From Pachyseris speciosa (Eukaryota > Cnidaria > Anthozoa > Scleractinia > Pachyseridae): 64,000 nucleotides of DNA. This document shows positions 11,015 to 58,762 of this stretch, piece by piece. Under the pieces are notes generated by a model. The model saw only the letters and a program-made list of their open reading frames with translations. It had not been told where the DNA came from and ran no database searches. The stretch is taken from positions 45,001 through 109,000 of the forward strand of contig JAEMWC010000260.1 in assembly GCA_016490735.1 (NCBI GenBank), in the 5' to 3' direction. A program made the translations under genes and the position numbers. Positions within the stretch are counted from its first letter, which is position 1; each line of letters opens with the position of its first letter.

Positions 11015-11600
11015 CCAAAATAGTGCAAGAATTAAGAACTAATATTTATTATTCTCTTATTTACCCATATCTTTTATATGGTTGCATATTGTGGGGTAAT
11101 AACTATGAAAACCCATTATTGCAGATTATAAGACTCCAAAACAAAACAATTAGAATTATTAATGATGTTCCTTTACAAGATCATATTACTCCACATTATG
11201 TTAGCCTAGGTTTATTGAAATTTCGTGACGTTAGTTGTTAAAATGTGTACTTGTTCATTTCTTTTTTATCACCTTTGCGATGACAAGCCTTGTAATTTCT
11301 TGATATCCCTCGTTTCTGAGCAACATAATTATTCCACATGGACTGCAACTTCTCAACAATAATTGTTGAGAAGAGTGAGGAAGGAATAATTATTATTCCT
11401 TCCTCACTCTAGGACAAATATAAGAAAATTTTGCCTAAATATTTTTGGAATGATCTTCCATTTTCCATTCGCAATATTCCATCTAAAAGCTATTTTAAAA
11501 AAGCAATTTTCAAATATTATTTTGCTCAGTACTAATCTCCTTGCTTTGTGCCATGATGTATGTCTGTGTTTGTACGTATATGTTTTTTGTAATAAACTAT
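11015..11600 (+). mobile_element. CR1/L2-like LINE, 3' fragment
   Basis: The frame at 11023-11241 includes YYSLIYPYLLYGCILWGN, the region just after the reverse transcriptase palm in CR1/L2-type ORF2; the LINE at 42.8-44.9 kb has the cognate CYSLIYPYISYAILAWGS. After a break, FWNDLPFSIRNI (about 11440-11480) is the usual C-terminal end of such proteins. Two back-to-back hairpins (11349-11410) interrupt it. Confidence 0.7.
11349..11410. repeat. Two adjacent hairpins inside the LINE fragment
   Basis: CTTCTCAACAAT pairs with ATTGTTGAGAAG, and immediately after it AGTGAGGAAGGAATAAT pairs with ATTCCTTCCTCACT. They lie between two pieces of LINE coding sequence. Confidence 0.7.
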
Positions 11601-11640
11601 AGATATTAATAATTACCGGGGCCAGCTGAAGGCTGGAACC

Positions 11641-11690
11641 GGTTAATATATATATTTAGCCAAGCCTAAAAGCGGAGCTCCAAAAGCATT
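11641..11690. repeat. Dispersed repeat, copy A
   Basis: ATATATATTTAGCCAAGCC followed by TAAAAGCGGAGCTCC. Related copies are at about 13593-13632 and 58857-58890, the last in a different surrounding sequence. Confidence 0.6.
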
Positions 11691-12186
11691 CTTTTTCTAC
11701 TGGCATTTACATATAGTCTGCTTGTCATATCACCCATCTGACCTCACTCAAGCTACAGACCCAATGCTGTAGAAAATAGTATGGAAAGGTGATCTGAGCC
11801 AGTGGCACAGTGGATTTGGACCCCACGTGGATTTGCACCCTCCAGTCCAGATCTGCTTGTGGATCAGATTTGGACCCCCTAGTCCAGAACTGCTAGCAGA
11901 TATGAATCCCCTTTTACGAATTTGGACCCCCACCCCTCCTAAAAACAAGCGTTCTATTGAGTAAGGTAATACAAATTCCTTTCCAAACTGAGTTTGGAGA
12001 TGTTAAAAAAGCAAAATAAAAATATTGAGGTAGGTTTTTTTTAAAATAATCTTTAATACCTTGTGTAAAAAAGAACCTGCAAAGCTAGTTTTCATCTATA
12101 AATTTTTAAAACAAAACATTTCTTAACATCTTAGAGCAATACCTAAGGACAGGTCTGTTTCCCCGTTCAACTGTAGGCAACTTAGT

Positions 12187-12388
12187 TACATACTTAGCTA
12201 CTTAGGTATGGTTTAGAGCCACTAGAAATTGGTGGAGAAGCCTGGTGATTGCTCCTTGGAATCAGTATCACATCAGATATATAGTGATTCAGATCATCAC
12301 TTCATAATGAATGCAATTTCAATTATCCACAGCCTCCCATGAGACAGTCAGAAATCGGAAATTGTGTATCCTCTGGATATATGTATGC
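12187..12388 (+). repeat. 202-bp direct repeat, copy 1
   Basis: By eye identical to 12460-12661. It begins TACATACTTAGCTACTTAGG and ends GGATATATGTATGC. No coding sequence. Confidence 0.9.
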
Positions 12389-12459
12389 TTATTTTTTGGC
12401 TCCAAAATAGGGGGTGATCGACTTATACACGGGATCGACTTATACACGGGTAAATACGG
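12389..12459. mobile_element. 71-bp DNA-transposon end between the two repeat copies
   Basis: It contains GGGTGATCGACTTATACACG and, with the first bases of the second copy, ends GGGTAAATACGGTA. This resembles the terminal region of pogo/Tigger-type mariner elements that insert at TA. Only one end is seen; the family call is an inference. Confidence 0.45.
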
Positions 12460-12661
12460 TACATACTTAGCTACTTAGGTATGGTTTAGAGCCACTAGAA
12501 ATTGGTGGAGAAGCCTGGTGATTGCTCCTTGGAATCAGTATCACATCAGATATATAGTGATTCAGATCATCACTTCATAATGAATGCAATTTCAATTATC
12601 CACAGCCTCCCATGAGACAGTCAGAAATCGGAAATTGTGTATCCTCTGGATATATGTATGC
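12460..12661 (+). repeat. 202-bp direct repeat, copy 2
   Basis: Same 202 bases as 12187-12388, offset by 273 bp. The absence of visible differences implies a recent event or an assembly duplication. Confidence 0.9.
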
Positions 12662-15600
12662 CTCACAAAAATTATGAAAGAAAGATACATGGAAATCAAT
12701 AAAAATATTTAGATGCCATGAATTAAGACCAAGATATTTATTTTGATCAATTACTTCTTGACCTTACTATCACAAAAAAAAAACTGCTTGCTAACATTAA
12801 GCTCATCACTCAATGCACCTACAGTGTTTTCAAAAAGAAATCCAGCTGCTCTTCTGGCCAGTTAAGTGCAAGACCAAACAACTTGATAATAATATATTGG
12901 GCATTTGGTTGATACCACTATCAAGGTGATTCATCAAAGCAAAAGTGCTGGAAATCCGTTAGCTATCTTAACTTGATCTTAACATACTTCATCAAACATC
13001 AGAGATTCCATTAAACATTAATGCCAAATGTCATCCAAACATCCCACAAGATTGGTGTGACCAGCTACTAATAAAATTAATTGAAAGACTGTATGCAGGA
13101 GGAGGAAGTCCAAAGGATGTGTACATTGATGAGAAAGAGCTTACTTTAAGTTTAATTTTAAGTTTTAAGTTTAATAATACTTTGTCATGTGAATACAACT
13201 AAGTTGATACAAAACAAAAAAGTGCATGACTGGAGAATAATTGGGAGAAACTAAATTCCCATACAAAGAATATTATCTAATATTACACATTCTAAAAACT
13301 AAGAGGTGAAATTTAAACGTGGCCCAAAGCTAACCTAATCAAATTAAATCAAATACTTGTCTCTTACAAGTCACCCCTGATTTGAGATTGAGACTAAAAA
13401 TCATGAAGTAATCCAAAGCAAACCTAATTAAATTACATACTTGTCACTCACAAGCTACATCTGATTTAAAATTGACACTAATAATGTAATAGATAGGACT
13501 TAAAACTGCTTAAAGAAGGTGCATGCATGATGTTCGATGGAACACCATTCCAGTCTGTTATGTAGCGATTAAAAAAATAAAAGCTGAAGGCCATATATAT
13601 ATTTAGCCATGCCAAGCCTAGAATCGGAGCTGCACACTCTCACCGAGCAACTTCGCAAGAGTTTATTTGGGCCAGTTTAATTTGTGTCCAAAACAATTGA
13701 GCAGCAGCAGGGAAAACGAAGAGTTTTCGATAGTAAACGTTTGCAAAAAAGAAAAAAAAAAGACGGACATTCTTGAGTCTAACTACTTTGAGATGAAAGC
13801 GTAAAGGGATTCAAAGCGGATCAAAAAAAAAAAAAAAAAACAAAACAAAAACACTGCAAGCGAACAAAGTACGATGCCGGCGAGTGTTTGCTCGAAGAAG
13901 GTGAAGGTGGAGAAAATAAACAAGACTAGCTAGTAATTAAAATAGCTTGTAATGATAAAGCTAGGAAAATCGGTATTTATTTTGACATAAATGCCCCTAG
14001 AAAAAAAAATAAAGGGTACAAACTCTTCGTTTACAGCAGTCAACAGGAATTGACCGCGGTTCAGAAACAATATAACAACAAACATAAGACTTATTACAAG
14101 AAAACAAAGCACAATATGAATAATATTTCTTCGAAGATTCTTGGAGAAGGTGCAGAAATTGGACAGGTAACAAAACTATCTTGTATTAAGCTAGAAAATT
14201 TCCTTAGCAGATTTGACATAAATGTCCGTAGAAAAGACAAAAAAGAGGTCCGTACCTGATCGTTTAGAGCAGTCAACAGGAATCACTGAGACAGCAATCA
14301 CTCGGAATGCGACAGAGCTGAATAATAGAGCCATTTCCCACAAAATCTTTCCTTGGCTTACACAAAACACTTAAGTGCTTTGATGGTTTTACTGTTACTT
14401 CCCACGTCTTCCGAAGAACCTTCTTCAATTAATGATTCTCAGTGGCAAAACATCATCCAGATAACGAAGAAAGCGCTTGCCAAACCAAACGAGCATTTCT
14501 CTCGCAGACCCGTCCACTTTAAAATTTATCAAAACCAGCCAGCCAGTCAACCCATTTCGCTGTTTTTAACATCCAAACGCTGATTCTTACCGGTTCAAAC
14601 AAACGACATGTTTAAAGACGGCGAAACTTAATTGTTGTTTACAGGCTGCTTTCGACGAAGATCTCTTAAAGACTTGACGAAGTGAAGCGCGCTGGGGTTT
14701 GACTGTTTTGGCAGCATTTTGACAACTTAATGTCAGATTTTGAGAAGTGCACATGCACATGCATTTGATCGGATTTTTTATTTTTACTCGAGCTCGAGTC
14801 TCCCCCTTTAATGCTTAATTTTACGAGGACTCATTGCGATTACGTGTTGATAAGATAAGGGCAAAAGTTTCTTAACGCTACTGTGAGGAACCAAGGTCGA
14901 AAAACAGTCAGCCAAGCCGAGTAAAAACACTCGTTCGCTTGCAAAGAAAACAACGTAACAAAACAAACAAACAATTCAACTACTTCTTTGCGTCCAAAAC
15001 GATTACAGATGATTGTTATTTATATCCATTCGAGAGAAAAATACAAGTTTCATTCCTGAACAAAAGTAACAACGATTAAACCAAATGTTAAGCTTCTATT
15101 TATTTAATTTACCTCACTGTCCTGTGCATGTGTTGTAGAGGTTTCTCCAACTTGAAAATGCGTAAGCTTCAGTAAAGTAAAAACAAGCATCCGCAAAAAT
15201 AGCAAACGGTTTGTCCAAAGAAAGAGCTTCTTCCACAGAGTTTGAGCTACTCATTCCTCCCATTAATACCGGTGAACTGTTAAGTGACTTTTCTTGGTGA
15301 GATGCAAGTTGCCGCGGTGAAGTGAAAGCCCTTGAAGCGTTGAATTATACTGTTTTCAACCGCACAATCTTTGAAGCTTTTCCTGAGAAAAATCTTCCGT
15401 CCTTCCTTTCATCACTTGAAAATTCACCTTCCGGAGTATCTTTTGACAAGGTCTTGATCTTTATGCTTTTTACGCGAAAGACAAACTTCTATCGAAGAAG
15501 ATGAAGTTGTTTTGCTCAAAATAAAGAAACCAACTGAATGTGAAATTACCAGCCGCAGAAAGCGCGCGAAAAATTTTAACGGCCTCGATTTGGTTTGGGT

Positions 15601-15856
15601 GTCCCACACTTGGCTTGAGCCTGCGATCCAATCGAAAGCAAGTACCTGGTCAGCGGTCAACTTCAATAAAACAGCTGACCTCGATGAGGTCTTAACTTGA
15701 GCCCGCGATATGGTCACGTTACACTGGTCAGCGGATACCTTGTTTTGACAGGTGTCAATTGGCTATAAGATGGATGTCCAGTATTAAAGATGTACGCTGT
15801 AAAGTAGCTGGTCAGCTGGGCCAGGTGGAGTATGGCCGCCATGTTGGATTATTATG

Positions 15857-15887
<31 letters not shown>

Positions 15888-15943
15888 GACTCCGTCGTCG
15901 TCGTCGTGCGTACGCGCCCACGAGCAATACCGCTAGCCATTTT

Positions 15944-15975
<32 letters not shown>

Positions 15976-17540
15976 AGGTATGGTGCTCCGCTTGACGGCC
16001 CTTCGGGCCGTCGGAGCTCCGCTATAAAATGCTGTTTGTTCCTTTCGTTTTTTCAATGTCTCGTTTCCAGGGCCCCGCTTTTCGCTGTGACAAATTTCTC
16101 GAAGTGCACATAGTAACTTTACTCGAGGCAATCGAAGGCATTCCAGACAAAGATTATAACTTTTGGGGGAACGAAAACTTCTACAACCTTTACGAGAGAC
16201 TACTTCATGTGCGAAAACTTAAGAGTGGATTTTTTGAGAGACGTATTTATGAGCGACCACTGCACTTGAGAGTGAACCTTTTATCGAGAATCAAAGCGAA
16301 CATATTTCAAAACTATCTTTACATCAATCTCTTGTAAAACGTAAGTTTATTCACTGCGTTTTATAAGACGTCTCAAGAACAAGAGTAGCATGTTAAAAAA
16401 GTTTCTCTTTAAAAGGATTCCTTCGATTCTTATACCGAAGTCCTCGGCGAAAAACACACGTAAAACGAATTCAAAAAGAAGAAATCGGATATAATTTTTT
16501 CGCCGCCCGACGAAATTTTACAGCGCAGCGAGAGAAAGAGGAAAGTTGTACATCAAAAAGACGACAAAAACAAGGCAATTATTTTGAAATAAATCGTTTT
16601 TCAACTGTGTAAATTTACAACTTAGCTCTATCCCCAGTAGTTCCGTAGAAGCTGAACAAGACTCAATAAAAATATATTTGAGGGAAGCGAATATACTAAA
16701 CAAACAAATCACGGGGTCGCCGTAAATGTACAGAAATCCAAATCCAGCGTGCACTAAAACTCTCAAATGAAGGCAACTAAATGAAAGAAACGCGACAGGA
16801 AGTTCAATAACAATAAATTTTCATTTAAGATGAGGCAAAAAAAACTTATCTAAAAGCACAAAAAATGTTCGAAATTTCACAGACGCGATTCGCTGCGTGA
16901 ACGCGTGTTCGAATTAATTATTCACGCAAAAGCGAAAGCGTGAGTTTTTCCCACAAATTTTGCAGTTATTTTATCGGCTGTGGCTTTGCCTATCGTGCTA
17001 AAAGCTGAATTCAACTTCCAACTAATATGTACATTGCCATTTTTGTTTTCTAAAGTCCAGGCAGCTGCTTTAAATCCGCTATCTGTATTCAAAACTCTCT
17101 TGAAAGCGCACCGATCGCCTTGTTTTCGTCGCGGTTGAGGGAAGGAAAAATTATTCACAAGAAAAGTTTGAGGGCTCCGTTCACCTTGATCTTCCATTCT
17201 GAGGCTACCTAAACATCGATTTATGTTTTTCCTTTTTATTTTAAGTGCCAAGGAAGTAACTTGTCCGTTTTAGGAATGAAAACGAGACCCTGGAAGTTTG
17301 TAGATTTGGCCCGCAACCTGCCATGATTACCTGGACTTTTCGAGCGCGTGATTTGAAGACAAAAAACCGTCTTCAACAGCACAGAGTGACCGCGTTTTCA
17401 AAAATTGTATACTATGACTAAATTAAATTTACTTTTTTGGATATCGTTAAGAATCAGCCGTTTGATTTAATGTAGATTTTATGCCAATTTTTATGCGACA
17501 AAGCATAGACGCCCTTGGCCGGCGTGATTTTTATTTCCGG
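12662..17540. other. Long interval without a recognised gene
   Basis: AT-rich with A-runs at about 13823-13840. A second copy of the AGCCAAGCC...CGGAGCT repeat lies at 13593-13632. GACGGCCC/GGGCCGTC form a hairpin at 15994-16012 with a 3-nt loop, followed by GGAGCTCC. A 110-codon minus frame at 16922-17251 and a 103-codon plus frame at 16029-16337 match no family I know. Nothing supports a gene call. Confidence 0.4.
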
Positions 17541-17573
17541 CCCTGCTGGCAGAAGAGATCTCTGCTAGCAGGG
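17541..17573. repeat. Hairpin CCCTGCT...AGCAGGG
   Basis: CCCTGCTGGCAGA pairs with TCTGCTAGCAGGG around GATC-containing sequence. Similar pieces GACGCCCTTGGC and GCCGAGGCGT flank it, so it is probably the inner part of a small TIR element (about 17507-17600). Confidence 0.55.
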
Positions 17574-17599
17574 AAGATTTTTATGAAAGCCGAGGCGTA

Positions 17600-20500
17600 A
17601 TTCTATTATCGAAATGAGTACACAGGCAAATACCAGTTTCTCTTTTCACATTAGTAATTACACGTTTTTTTCTCCAAAGAATATTTGCAATAAAATAGAT
17701 TTTCATGTCCCGCGATAAACTTCTTGATGTAAACGACCCTTATGCATGCTAGTGTAAACGTGGGTTGCCAAGGCAAAAGTGGTCCCGGTAAAATTCACGA
17801 AGTGATTCTCGTTAAATATTATTTAGGGCACTAATTAGTTCTTACTATATCGTGCCCCCTCTCCATTCTATTTTTTTTTTTACCTTGTATTTATTACTAA
17901 AGTAATCCTTAACATAATCTGAATGGAGAAAACAATGAAATGAAATGAAATGAAAAATGAAATGACCAGGCTTCAATCCTGCACCAACAGTTGTCCAGGC
18001 AACTTCAACTTTCAACAAAACTTCCACAAGTGCAGATTGGAGCCTGGGGAGACAAGGCTCACCCTGTGTCCATGAACAACAAACTGTCAACAGCTTGAAA
18101 TGACGTTTGAACAAAGTTTATTGCATTCACAATGCCAATAAGCAGTTCTTTGAAATTGGCAAGGTTTAAGCCTTCTCAGCCCTTGATGATGAGCTCGGAC
18201 ACCACCAAATGACCCAAAACACAGTTATTTAGGGCACTTGTACTTTTGACACATATATTCCAACCAAGGTACATTCTGCAAATGATTCAGCCGACCTGAG
18301 TGAATTCAAATGACTCATCATGAGCGGAATATAGCCACATGATCAGCTGTCATGTGACAAGAGATGCATAACTACCCAGTCCTCAATCAAAATGTTTGGA
18401 GACATAAGACTTTTAATACCCCCACCCCCCAACTCACTTTTAGCAAAAAAACTATGATTTCCATAAATTTTCTATTGTATAAGACCGCCTTAAGGTCAAC
18501 TCTTCTCCAGCAGTGTTGACAGATTTTCGTTACATGGCCAATATCAAAAGTTGAAAAAAGTCGTGGAAAGGTCTATTTTAATCAGCGGCGGTCTGAAAGA
18601 ATTTTGCAGAACGTTTCCTCAACAAGTTGCAACTGGCTATCACATATATAGTCCTCCAATTTTGTACCCAGACTATTATACTGCACAAGTATTACAGATT
18701 TCTTGCTTTCTTGTACCAATGTTTTCGTTAGTCGATCAGATTCTTTTATCTGACTTTTATGCACATCATCGGCTTCCCTGTGGGGTCGGCCCCCGGGCCA
18801 ATCAGGGAGATATGTGGGGGAATACAAGGAGATCGATGGCATTCTCTGCCTGAAGGTAGGGGAAAATCTTGACATCGTTTTACAGTCAAAGATTAGGGGG
18901 TCGGGGAATACACAAGTTTGAAAAGGATGTCATGGGGATTTTCAGCTGAGAGACAACTCACCCACGGTACAGTGTACTTTGTCTTGAGAGATTCCCTGAC
19001 CCCCCGGGGAAACTCCTCAAGTTTGCTTGACTGATTTTATAATCCCCTATGGGGAAGCCAATGACAAGTGCATTATGCAAGCTTGTTTTTTATGACTGGA
19101 GTTCCTGTTTACATAATTATGGCTTTGCAAAATTAAAGGTCAAACAAAGCACTGGCTAGAAGTAATAATAGAAAAATTTACAAAGTTAACAACCTTGATG
19201 GGGCAACCATCAAGGTTTGGTTTAACAACAAATGGCTGCGAGACACTGGAGACAAAACCGCCGGCAACACGTCTTCTGAAGCTTCAAATGCCCTGCAAGC
19301 TAATATTATATATGTGATCAAATTAAGGTAGAAACATCTGTTTACATTTCATAAGTTATTTTTATTTTGTTCATATTTGATAAATACGGTTTGCAGCGAC
19401 GACATTATATTGATGAGTAATGAATGAAATCAATGACTGATCAATGGAATCAATGACTAATCGATGACTGAAAATTTTGTGGCCTATCAATTAGTCATCG
19501 AATACTCATTGATCATTGGCAATAATCAATGACCAATCAACTGATTACGTATCAATTACTCATCGATGTCATCAATATTAGTTATCTGGATGTACAGATC
19601 CTTCACTACCACACCAAAAAATACTGAGAACTAATAAATTAATGGTCTTTGACAACAATTTGAGATAATTATTTTTCTAACCAAGTCGCACACTCAGCCT
19701 TGCTCGTCTCTTTTGACAGCTTACACTACACATCTGTACTTATGCTGCTTGACATTTCATGACTTTTGGAATGGCGTAACCCTTTTTTCAGCCCAAACAT
19801 AAATTTTCGGTTGCTCGATTGCTCAGATGCTAAATGCAGCATTTTGGGTTCTTGTTTCAAAAGTATTCTAACGCATTAATAACTGACAAAATTAGTGTTT
19901 TGCATTTCTCTCCTGCTTCTTGCCCTGGCCTTATTTCTCCCACCTCCTGCTTCCTATTCTCCCAGCCCCCCTCCCCCCTGTGAGGGGAGGGAGGGTACTA
20001 AATCACCAGGGAAAACCTCAAATTTCTTTCAGTGCACAAGGTTTGACTGTCCATCCACAAACTCAATTCAAATTTTATAAAGTGGCCGGCAAAGAAATGT
20101 TTTCATGTCTGCAATGACAATTAAATTTGTGAATGGGTGACAAATGCATTTGTATTTGTGTATGGGTGACAAATAACAAATGATGATAATTCCTGTTCAT
20201 TTGACCAGCATCCTCTTGTCCAGAACTACTGATATCACAGTTTAGCAATATTAATTTTGTTGAGCAAACTTATTGTTTTATGCAATCATTAATAAATATT
20301 ATTTCCATTTAAAATCAACCTAAATGTGTTTATGTGTTTATTTATTTTTTAGTACAAATAACAATAAAACAAAACAGTTACACAAAGCAAATTAAAGTGG
20401 CGAGGAAGCCCAAAAGCTCTGTAGGCAAGAACTGTTCAACAAAAGATTAGGAAATGTGTTATTCAGAAACGTTGGCTGCTAAGAAAGGAAAAGATCCAAA

Positions 20501-21010
20501 CATTATCCTGCCAGCTGACAAGTTGAAGGTACTTCAGGCACACAACAGGGACACACAAAAATAACTCACAGCCAAGCTAGTTGGCCCTTGAGGAAAAACA
20601 GAGCATTTGTAAAATGTGTTCAGGAAGAATTGTACAGCAAAAATGGAATTTTGCTGTACACTTACAACTTTATTATTGAAAAGGGCATAAGCTACCCTGC
20701 CCCATAGGGTTGATCTGTGATTGTACAATACTCTTAGCAGTGACCCAGGCAGTTTTCTGCATGGGTCTCAATATAAGCCCATTTTAATAAACACGTACAG
20801 TGGAACCCCATAACACAGCAATCAATGGGTCATTAGAATTTGGCTATATTAACAAGGCTGGTCACTTTCAAGTGAGATACACATAACTGAATATTTTACA
20901 AAACAGGAACAAACTGCTATACATTCTGTCCCAGACCCAGACCGCAACAAAAATGAACACCATTGAACACTGTTTCTCAAGATGTGTCACTTGTCTGCCC
21001 TATATGTGGC
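17600..21010. other. Repeat-rich interval without a recognised gene
   Basis: Contains a TGAAA-type microsatellite (about 17925-17960), a G/C-rich repeat remnant (about 18780-19010, with TTCCCTGACCCCCCGGGG), and a segment at 19410-19580 dense in ATCAATGACTGATCAATG-like palindromes that is likely a DNA-element end. Opposed frames at 18551-18875 match nothing. Confidence 0.4.
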
Positions 21011-21013
21011 AAC

Positions 21014-21302
21014 TAAATTTCGATTTTCATGCCACAACTCAACCTCGTTCCCAGGGTCCTCTCTCCTCCTCCCTCGAGAAAGTACCCTGGTGGCGGCTGG
21101 TCACGTGTCTGCTTCCAGAAAAATGATTGAAGAGAGGGGCAGGAAAGTTAAAGATTGTCTCCACTAAGTCAAAGACCCACCCACTAAGCAGATTTGATTT
21201 GTACACATGGACACGTGACCAGCCACAACCAGGGTACTTTCTCGAGGGAGGAAGAGAGAGGACCCTGGGAACGAGGTTGAGCTTTGACATGAAAATTTAA
21301 AT
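21014..21302. mobile_element. MITE with about 85-bp inverted arms
   Basis: The left arm (AACCTCGTTCCCAGGGTCC onward, through CTCGAGAAAGTACCCTGG and GGTCACGTGTC) pairs with the right arm at about 21210-21285. Weaker pairing extends outward through TTTTCATG. The loop is about 90 bp with no coding sequence. No clear TSD was found. Confidence 0.8.
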
Positions 21303-21611
21303 TTAAATGTGTAACACATATAATTTTGAATCCATTGCAGTGGTGACGAGTGTGGTATTGTGCTTAGACACAGTTTATGTGAGGTTTTTTATGCATCTGT
21401 GCAAGCAGCAGAAAGAGAAATGTTTGGCCAAATTGTATGGCAAAGGACAGGACTACCTCTGAACTTTGCTGGTCTGATCTGAATATTAATAGAATATCTA
21501 CAGTGCCATTGGCTAAAATGGAAAGTACCCCAATGTAGATTACATAACAGCAAGCCTTGAGCATTTTTAAATTATAAAATTTATATAATTTTTTTATGTT
21601 GTGGATCAATA

Positions 21612-21762
21612 TCACCTTTGGTTTAATTTTTTTCTCCCTTTGTTTTTGGGTATGTTAATGTGGAGTAATGTATGATAATTTCTAAATAATAATTATTGTT
21701 ATGGTAATGTATGATAATTAGTCTAAAACATAGGGAGAAAAAAATTAAACCAAGGATAAAAC
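21612..21762. mobile_element. Small palindromic MITE
   Basis: CCTTTGGTTTAATTTTTTTC at the left and its reverse complement (about 21738-21760) bound roughly 100 bp of AT-rich DNA holding two copies of GGTAATGTATGATAATT-like sequence. Confidence 0.65.
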
Positions 21763-22075
21763 TGAACCATAACATAATAAATTGGGGATGTGAATTTCCT
21801 CACAAAAGATACAGATCTGGCAAAACCTTAACAAAGTTTTACAGATCTTGCATACTGTTTGTCTTAGTATAAGCATCTCAGCTATTTCCATAACTCCCAC
21901 CTCAGTGCCTCTTTGTTGCTTAAGCTATATATGACATTAGCTAAAATCGATACAATTTCATAATGTCCCAATATAAAAAAAGCTGGTTTTGCCATTTGCA
22001 GCCCATTAAATTTAAGTTAAATTTTAATATGAAAAGCTTGAATTGTAAAATGAAAATGGTCATTCCAAATTGTTC

Positions 22076-23284
22076 TCATAGAAGTGGCTGCTCCCGAAAG
22101 TATTCCAAAGCTTGAACTGCACACTGGACACCAATATTGAAGATTGGGTGAAGAGGAGCCAAAACATTATCTTGTCCACCTATGATGGTTAAGTTAGAGT
22201 GATCCCTGTTGGCAAAGTGCTGAGCCACAGACAAACCACTTAAACAGTAGCAAGTGTGGTAAAAATCTCTCGATTTACCAGGTTTATCTACAAGTCCACC
22301 GTGATGAAGTTGACAGTTTATCAACAGATAATCCTGAAGAGCCACTTGATCAAACATCCACTTTTCATCACTCAGTGAACTTCCCTCGCCACTAGCATCC
22401 AAGACAGTGTGAAGCAAAGGGAAAACTCCACCTTGCCAAAATGAGTAGCAGCCATCAACCAATTTGTTTGTTCTGCCTTGGAAGCCACCCTCGAGACGCA
22501 TCTGACGGCTGGCCACCCAGCGCAAGAGACGCTTGCTGTCAACTTTATCTTGTTTCCCTAACAGCACCAGTGCAGCGTAACCACAAAATGTATAACCTCC
22601 ATGGGCTTCTAAACCAGGCTCACCTGAAAATCCACCCTCATAGGTTTGGCATTTAGCAATCCACTCTGCAGTACCCTCAAATAAATCTGGTGTCAAGATG
22701 TTTGTTAAATGTGCCGCAACCACCGCGCAGTATGCACCTCTGATGTCAACCTCACCATCACGATGCATGGTAAATGCACCTTCTGGCGTGCGGCAGCTTA
22801 ACAAGAATGATTTAAGCTTAGATCTGTCTATGATGTCATAGGCCTGTTTAGTTCCTAGAATGCACAGCGCGCAAACGGCTGCATAGGTAGGGGCAAGGTG
22901 AGGTATTTGTTGGGGACCCCCTGAAAATCCTCCAAGGGGATCCTGACAGCGCTTCAGAAAATCAGCAGCGTGAAACTTTTCTTCCGGAGTAACTGGTTCG
23001 CTAAGTAGCTCCAGACCATGTAAAATCCAGTAACAAAGCCACGGCCTGCTAGCGTCCAGACATTCATATGCTTCTGACAAATGATGAAGACCTCGTTTGA
23101 GGTAGTGTATGTGTTTTTGGCGAAGCAAAGGCAGTTCTGGATCTAGACTTAGCACCCGTAAGTAGGTAGAATAATTCTTTGCCACTAGCTTTTCTACCTT
23201 TTCTTGTTCTTCGGAAGTAACAGTAGAAAGACCATCGTCTTTGAATCGCAGATCGTCGACTGTCTTAACAGAATGATACGCCAT
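22076..23284 (-). CDS. FNTB: Protein farnesyltransferase subunit beta (402 aa)
   Basis: Catalytic beta subunit of protein farnesyltransferase; with the alpha subunit it attaches farnesyl to the cysteine of C-terminal CaaX motifs of Ras-type and other proteins in the cytosol. Five prenyltransferase repeats are visible: about 109-140 (QDPLGGFSGGP), 159-191 (RTPEGAFTMHRDGEVD), 208-239 (QTYEGGFSGEPGLEAHGG), 256-286 (EGGFQGRTNKLVDGCYSFW) and 319-351 (HHGGLVDKPGKSRDFYHTC). The zinc ligands known in mammalian enzymes correspond to Asp277, Cys279 and His343 here, all present. Length is a little under the human 437 aa. The start chosen is MAYHSVKT at 23284; the frame stays open 21 codons further upstream, but that part lies in the shared promoter. 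The whole CDS is one exon. It is divergently arranged with TMEM245, 190 bp apart. Confidence 0.96.
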   Translation of the reverse strand: MAYHSVKTVDDLRFKDDGLSTVTSEEQEKVEKLVAKNYSTYLRVLSLDPELPLLRQKHIHYLKRGLHHLSEAYECLDASRPWLCYWILHGLELLSEPVTPEEKFHAADFLKRCQDPLGGFSGGPQQIPHLAPTYAAVCALCILGTKQAYDIIDRSKLKSFLLSCRTPEGAFTMHRDGEVDIRGAYCAVVAAHLTNILTPDLFEGTAEWIAKCQTYEGGFSGEPGLEAHGGYTFCGYAALVLLGKQDKVDSKRLLRWVASRQMRLEGGFQGRTNKLVDGCYSFWQGGVFPLLHTVLDASGEGSSLSDEKWMFDQVALQDYLLINCQLHHGGLVDKPGKSRDFYHTCYCLSGLSVAQHFANRDHSNLTIIGGQDNVLAPLHPIFNIGVQCAVQALEYFREQPLL

Positions 23285-23474
23285 TTTGAGGACGAAGGCG
23301 AGGCGCAGGTGCAGGCGAGGCAAGAAGCAGTCTTGGTACCAGACCATTGCACGCGCACACGGATGTCACACGAATGACCATATATGGGGAGTACAAGAAA
23401 ACATTGGTCGGAGAAGCGCGCAGTTCATCTGGGAAAGCGCGAAAGGGGTAAATTTTGTGAAGGACTCTCCCGTA
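23285..23474. promoter_or_regulatory. Bidirectional promoter interval FNTB / TMEM245
   Basis: The two start codons face away from each other 190 bp apart. The interval is GC-richer than its surroundings and shows no TATA box in either orientation, as is common for divergent housekeeping pairs. The function is inferred from layout only. Confidence 0.6.

Positions 23475-58762
<35,288 letters not shown>

Noticed and set aside
16922..17251. A 110-codon minus-strand frame as a host gene
   Set aside because: No recognisable motif, no exon partners and no start context of note; left as unexplained sequence.
21039..21290. An 83-codon minus frame
   Set aside because: It is the translation of the inverted arms of the MITE at 21014-21302.
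23286..23474. Upstream extension of the TMEM245 first exon before the ATG at 23475
   Set aside because: The open frame lacks similarity to TMEM245 and covers the FNTB start region; the first ATG giving a family-like N-terminus is at 23475.
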